From positions 2,790,001-2,854,000 of the forward strand of contig JAALGY010000023.1 in assembly GCA_032358165.1 (NCBI GenBank): 64,000 bases of DNA. The letters are read 5' to 3'. This DNA comes from Diplosphaera chodatii. Taxonomy: Eukaryota > Chlorophyta > Trebouxiophyceae > Prasiolales > Stichococcaceae. Below the pieces are notes generated by a model. It was not told the origin of the DNA and ran no database searches. It saw only the letters and a program-made list of their open reading frames with translations. Shown piece by piece: positions 58,519 to 64,000 of the stretch. The number at the start of each line of letters is the position of its first letter. Within the stretch, counting starts at the first letter, position 1. The position numbers and the translations under genes are program-made.

Positions 58519-61500
58519 TTAATACAACTGGTGCTCCTGCTGTGCAAAGCCAGAGCTGCGAGACACAGTCTGTGCTGTGCTGTGCGATAGGTCCGCATGA
58601 GTAGCCTGCTGCTGCGGCTGCTGTGCAAAGTGCTGCTGCTGATGTGGCTGCTGCGGGAGCTGTTGCTGCTGCTGGTGCAGCTGGGGCAGCAAGTTCAGGA
58701 AGGACGTGTATGCAGAGGCGCCAAACCCGCCGCTGTAGTTTTGACCACCGGCAGCACCGTTCAAGCCACCGCTTGCGCCGCTGCCGAGCACCTGTACACC
58801 GCCACCAAAGGCCTTTCCAACCGCATGGTGCTGCGACTGCGACTGCAGGGACTGGCTGCCGCCATATGTGCCGCCACCCGGCTGCTGCATGAATTGTGAC
58901 TGCAGGAATTGGGGATGTTCTGCCTGGTTGCCTCCGGCAGTGTCCGAAAACCTTGCAGCACTGTTGGGCGGCCCGCCACTGGTGCGGCTCACGCTTGGCC
59001 CAGCAAACCCTGACGAGGCGGGATATCTGTTGCCGGTGCCCGCAAAGCTGCCGGAAGCTGCAAAGGGAGCCGAGCCGCCGCCGGCAAAGCCGCCCGACAG
59101 TGGGGAGGTGCGGCCGATGCCACTGCCGCCGAAAGCACTGCTGGGTGCTGGAGGATACTGCTGGCTGCCCGGCGCAGGGGCAGCGCGCTCGCTGCTCAGC
59201 GAGCTCAGGCTGTGCGGGAAGTCCTGGCGCTGTGGCGGGGCGCTAGCGGCTGGGCCCCACAGCGACTGCTGCGCGCTGTGGCTGTGCAGCTGCGCCGGCG
59301 CCAGCAGCCCCTGGGCAGGACCCAGACCTGACTGCTGCGTGCTGGACTTGTGGTGCGACAGCGCTGTGGCGAGGCTGCTGAGGCCGGCGGTGGCACTCTG
59401 CTGCAGCATGATGTCAGCAGACAGGCGGCCGCTGCCCCGGCGCCCGAAAGCTGCACTGCCGGGCTCGGCACAGGCCGCGCTCCCTGGCTGGCTGCCGAAT
59501 GCAGAAGCGGACCTGCACAGAAGGGAGGCCAGCGATCAGTGTGGCACTCTGAGGATCAACAACCGAGCTCTTATCAGCTGCACGGGAGGGGCGCGCCATC
59601 GCCCCACACCGCAGTTGTGCCGGCTCTGCACCTGCTGCTGCCGCGGGTGGCGAAGCTGGAGGAGCGCCGGGCGGTGGAGATGCTGGGCGGCAGCGGCAGG
59701 GGGTTGCGGGACTCCTCGTCGTCGAACAGCGACGACACGATGTCCACCGGCATCTGCTCCGGCGGCAGCGACGGCAGGCGCTGCAGCGGCAGCAGCTGCA
59801 CGAGCACAGCAGCAGTGGAGTGATTGTACTGGACAGATAGGTGTATGATGTGATTTGAGATGTAACACACAGCACCCAAAACGGTGGTCATGGCAGACAA
59901 AAACCAAGTGGTAGGTGTGGCTGACCTGAGCAAAGCCAGGGGGCGGGGCCCGGCTCTGAGGCGGCTTTCCTGGCTGCTGCTGCTGCTGTGGAACCTGCAA
60001 CTGCAGCTGCGCTAGCGGCTGCTGCTGCTGCTGACTGGCGCTGCTGGTCTGCAGCAGCGTTGGCTGCGGCTGCTGCGGTGCGGGGGCCGATACCTCAGCA
60101 AAAGCAGCAAGCCCGGGCTGCATGAAGGACCTGGGAGTTGACAACCGCCCAACAGACGCTGGCTGCGCGGCAGCAAACTGCTGCATGCCGAGACCGCCAG
60201 CGGTAGGGTCAGAGGCACGGGACGACGACATATAGCCAGCCGACGACGCAAAGGCACCCGAGGCGGCGGGATAAGCCTGCGAAACCTGGCTGAAGCCACC
60301 CGAAGGGGTGCGGCTGTGCTGGGGGCCAGCCCACTGCATGCCCTGGCTGACCAGTGCATGCGGTGCATGGGCCATGCCAGCGCCCCCCGCCGGCTGCGTG
60401 CTGAACAACGACTGGGCGGCAGCCGCAGGGTTCAGGCCCTGCTGCGCGGCTGCCAGGGCATCTGCCGAGGGCCGCCGTGTATGGGGAGCAGGTGCAACCA
60501 CAGGGTCGCCGCTGGACGGTCGCCCGTCGCTGACACCGGACTGCGGCAAGCTCTGGGGCGCTGCCACCGGCACGAACAGCCCATACCCGCCCTGGCCCTG
60601 CTGCTGCTTTTGCTGCTGCGGGGGCGGCGGCGGCGGCGGCAGCTCGGAAGAGGAGCGGCCACGGCTGCCTCGGCGCAGGGGCGAGCGCGGCCCGCCCTCC
60701 GCCGCCGCCGCCGCCTGCTGCATCTGCTGCGCCCGGCGGCCGGGCTGGTCCTGTTGCTGCTGCTGCTGCTGCTGGCCCCCGCGCCTGCGCCCACCCCTCC
60801 GGCTGGGTGACGCCGCCTCCGGCGCCTGCACAGGCGGCGGCTGCTCGTGCTGCGCTGCGGGGGCCGACACCGGTGGGCGCGCCTGGGACTGCCAGGCGCT
60901 GATGCGCGCCGGCGGCTGCGGCTGCAAGTTCGGCGGCGTGTAGGGCCTGGGGGGCGGCTTCACCAGCTGCGGAGCGTGCTGTGGCTGGTATGGCGTCGGC
61001 TGCGGCATCGACTGCGGCTTTGGGTGCGGTGCTGCGCTCTTCCCATGGATGCGGTGAGCCTCAGGGATGGCGGACTGATCGCCTGTGCCGAAGCTGACGC
61101 TGCTGACTGCCGGCTGTTCGCCTCTCGTAGGTGGTTCCTCCGGCTCAGCAGGCTCTAGCAGGGCTTGCAGGCGCTTGCGCACCTAGAGTTGCAGATGGAC
61201 AACGTTATACTAGGTCGATGGGACAACGTTAGTGCCCAGTCCACCAGGCTGTGTGCTAGCATGTCTGTCAACCCAGGTGTGGAAGCAGCAAGTGGCCTTC
61301 CGAAGTACGCGGGCATCATGCCCCCGCACAAGGTGCTGACCTTTTTGGCATATTTGGCTCCAACAGCCGCTTCCACCGCCTGCTCAATTGCCCTGTCCAG
61401 ATCCTCTGCAGGCACACCACCAAACAGCTCAGGTGCATGCAAGTCAGTGTTCCACTGTGCTGTATAATATGCAGTGACTACAGTGTATCATTGACAGAGT

Positions 61501-64000
61501 AGTATCTGCAGCCGGCATCGCCGATGCACTATGATGGATGCAGAGATGCAGCATATTTGCGGGCGATCCCTGGATAGGCATCTGTTCATGCTATGACACC
61601 TCCAATCTAGGGCCCTGCTCACAGCTGAGGTATAGAAGTCAGGGGATGAGCTTTGTACCCAGGATGCTGGCAATCGTGTCCAATCCGGCGGCCGCCCCAA
61701 TGTCCAGCAGGTTGGTTGCCTGCGTGACAGTGCCGTCCAGTGCCTCGCGTGCGGCTTCCTGCCGCCCCTGCGCCAGCTCCTCGGCGCTGGGCTGCGGTGG
61801 CTGCTGCGGCTCGTCCCTGTCTGCTTCCTGCTGCCTGTGCGCCTGCTTGGCTGCATCCTGACATGGCTGCTGCTGGAAGCTCTGCTCACGCGGCTGCTGC
61901 CCTTTGCCTGCTGTATGCTGGCTGTCTGCGGTTGCTGCAGGCTCGTCAGCTTGATGTACGCGCTGCAGCTCTGGAGTGGGATCTGCAGGTCGAGCGCTGT
62001 GTGCGGCGGCAGCACAACTCACTGTGGGCACTGGCCGAGACTGCTCGGCGGCAGACGACGGCGCCCTCGGCTGGTCAGCTGGCGCCGCCTCTGCTGGAGG
62101 TGGTGTGCCTGCAGTGGCAGGCTGTGGCGGCTGCCTGTGACCATTCATGCCAGGCCGCTCTGGAGCCAGCTCCGAAGCGGCATCCGGCAGCTCTGCCGTG
62201 GTGCTATCTGCTGTTGCCTCGGGAGCATGCACGCGCGAGGGCCGCCGCTTCTTCTTCCGCTTTTTCACATCCCTCCTGCGGTGATGAACACACTTGCATA
62301 AGCTCCATCGCTTGCCTGCCCGCAGAGAGCGATGCCACACACAGGGTGCACAGGCTTTTTCACAGCAGCATGCAGGTCTCACAAAGGGTCAAGAAATTCT
62401 ATAAATCTCCGTAGAACCGGCTGCATTTGCACGCACCCCTCCTCCAGCTCGAGCTCCTCCAGCAGCGCCGCCATGTTGGCCTCGGCGTCGGCGGCGGACT
62501 GGGTGCCGCTGGCGCTGATGTCCGCCACCGCTGCCAGCGGGGACCGCCCGGCCGCCCGCGCCAGCATCCCCTCCTTGTACGCCTTCTTCAGCAGGATGTT
62601 GAGCCCCGTCTGCTGCGCAGGCAGAGTGCCAAGCATGGTGTGAAGACGCTGTTGAAACAAGTGTTTGCGCATGCAGGCTGAGTTGCCACAAGGAACGTGC
62701 TCGCACATCATGGGCGTCTGGAGTTGTAGTGTGAACAGCAAGGGGGCAGCCGTACTGAGGCCACTGCTGACCCAAATGCAAATGGGAGCTTGGCACCTTC
62801 ATGTCTCATGCTCTGCATGCCGAACAGACCCGCAGTGCCCGCGCGCTCGGCAGCCCCCTGCCCCGCACCTGCTGCTGCGAGGACTTGCCGTGCTGCCCGC
62901 ACAGCACGAAGGCCGCGGTGGCGCCGTCGATGCCGTCCGCCCTGGCGCGGTAGTCGCACCCCAGCCGCGCCAGCGCCAGCATCATCTCCCGCTTGTTGGC
63001 CATCGCCGCGTGGTGCATCGCGGTGCCTGCAGCACAGCGCGGGGCGGCTCTGCGGGTGCGGGGGGTTGGGACCACGCACTCGCCAGGAGCAGGTGGTGAT
63101 CGTGAGCACCTCACCATGCAGAGCGTACCAGCGGGCTGCAGGCAGCAGGCAACAACGTTCCAAAGAAGTTGTCGGGTCTGCACGCTGCTCACCGCCGACA
63201 GAGTCGCGGCTGTTGACGTCGGAGCCCAGCTCCACCAGCTGCAGCACCATCGCGCGGTCCCCGCACCCGGCGGCCAGGTGCAGCGCGGTGCGGCCCTCGG
63301 CGTCCACCGCGTCCAGCCCCGCGCCCAGCCGCGTCAGCTGCGCCGCCACCGGCAGCAGCCGGCTGCGGTCCTGCAGGCACGACCCGCCACGCCTTGGCTA
63401 CCCCTTCGCAGAGCTGGTGTTTCGTACGCCGGCGCCCTGCTGCTCACGGAGCGGGCGCAGGAGGTGGGGTGGTCATGGGGACGTCTTGATCTCGGTGCTT
63501 GCCTGCTCCATGGACGACAGCTGCAGCGCCTCCGTCTTGCGCAGCAGCGCCTCCAGCCCAAACTCCCAGTCCTGCACCTTCGCTCCGGAGGCTGCAGCAG
63601 TTGACGAGGCGGTCAAAATTCCTGCACTCTTTGCACCTGCTTGCAGATGGTGCCCTACCTGCATGGGGTCCACACCTGCCATGTTCGGCAACAAGTTGCC
63701 AGTCCAGCTTGAGGAGGTACCAGACAGGAGTGCATCAGCACCTGAGGTGGTGGAGAAGGACGAGGGTCCAGGGCCGATGTCGGGCACCGCTCCAGCGGCA
63801 GGCAGCGCTCCTCCCGCGGCGGCGGGCGGGGTGCCGCCTGCGCCGGAGCGCCGCTTGCTGGCGCGCTTCAGCAGCTGCATCAGGCCCAGGCCCTTCCAGT
63901 CGGCGGCCGCCGCGTGCGGGGGGGTGCCCTCCGGGGCGCCCGCCGCCAGGCCGCACAGGTTTGCCAGCATGTCCTTCTGCCCCGCTGCACATGCATTCAC
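58519..64000 (-). CDS. Ankyrin-repeat, Q-rich low-complexity protein (3' part)
   Basis: The start lies right of the window. Reading from the edge: KDMLANLCGLAAGAPEGTPP and GLMQLLKRASKRRSG. Ankyrin units follow: RLGAGLDAVDAEGRTALHLA with DRAMVLQLVELGSDVNSRD (about 63190-63370), and GTAMHHAAMANKREMMLALA with DGATAAFVLCGQ (about 62870-63025). A helical exon has GLNILLKKAYKEGMLARAAG (about 62560-62620). A Lys/Arg-rich exon opens DVKKRKKKRRPSRV, then Pro/Glu/Gln-rich sequence ends GLDTIASILGTKL (61640-62280). Next is PEDLDR-like HAPELFGGVPAEDLDRAIEQ (61350-61440), and a long Gln/Pro/Ser/Gly-rich exon (59930-61180) with two short poly-Gln runs. The last exon ends QQEHQLY then TAA (58519). No enzymatic domain is visible. 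The basic patch suggests nuclear or RNA-binding use; that is inference. One gene is assumed from uninterrupted style and strand, but two cannot be excluded. Confidence 0.7.

Noticed and set aside
59536..61182. Whole 548-residue minus-strand ORF taken as one exon
   Set aside because: Only the part from about 59930 upward has the Q/P-rich gene style. Below that the frame runs into an intron, and another frame (DDEESRNPLPLPPSISTARR) carries the next exon.
1..64000. Bacterial, plastid or mitochondrial origin
   Set aside because: Dense GT-AG introns, a eukaryotic gene set (VPS41, SMYD, DET2, HIG1, SPEN-like) and lack of operons rule this out.
1..64000. Transposons, CRISPR arrays, rRNA or tRNA genes
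   Set aside because: I saw no transposase or reverse-transcriptase motifs, long terminal repeats, regular spaced repeats, rRNA-like blocks or cloverleaf with conserved arms. A tRNA scan could still find one I missed.

Overview
The window is nuclear DNA from a eukaryote, most likely a chlorophyte green alga and probably a trebouxiophyte. It holds 19 protein genes that I can support. Almost all are broken into many short exons by GT-AG introns, usually with TGCAG-type acceptors. Exons are richer in G+C than introns. The plant-type gene set includes phytoene synthase, a DET2-type steroid reductase, a plant-type UDP-rhamnose epimerase/reductase and a DUF2009 protein. The pentamer TGTAA, used as a polyadenylation signal in chlorophytes, lies downstream of several stops. 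I cannot name the species. I recognised no rRNA, tRNA, transposon or CRISPR.

Layout. 1-5 kb: VPS41 of the HOPS tethering complex (minus, cut by the left edge), a stretch with coding-like islands, and a small plus-strand gene of unknown function. 5.5-14.5 kb: DET2-like steroid 5-alpha-reductase (minus), a SMYD-type SET-domain protein (plus) and phytoene synthase (minus). 15-21 kb: a predicted zinc deaminase-fold protein with an apparent frameshift (plus) and a DDX31/Dbp7-type DEAD-box helicase (minus). 21.9-31.4 kb, all plus: a four-helix membrane/coiled-coil protein, a long-chain acyl-CoA synthetase and a HIG1-domain mitochondrial protein, with a 1.8 kb gap before the last that holds one unexplained coding-like ORF.

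31.8-48.7 kb: DUF2009 protein (minus), UER1-type UDP-rhamnose synthase (plus), 1-Cys peroxiredoxin (minus), DNA 3'-phosphatase fused to a helix-hairpin-helix module (plus), plastid-type SAM methyltransferase (minus) and an HtrA/Omi-type protease (plus). 49.8-64 kb: a three-RRM SPEN/FPA-like protein with Q-rich tails (minus), a Nudix hydrolase (plus) and an ankyrin/Q-rich protein cut by the right edge (minus).

The genes belong to unrelated housekeeping pathways and I see no functional cluster. The notable large-scale feature is order: apart from one run of three plus-strand genes, neighbours alternate strand, giving convergent and divergent pairs along the whole 64 kb. The most interesting single genes are the phosphatase-HhH fusion and the deaminase-like protein. 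Exon limits were read by eye from splice consensus and reading phase. The DET2 and HIG1 models, and the 4177-4998 gene, were checked junction by junction. The others are gene spans whose internal junctions are approximate.
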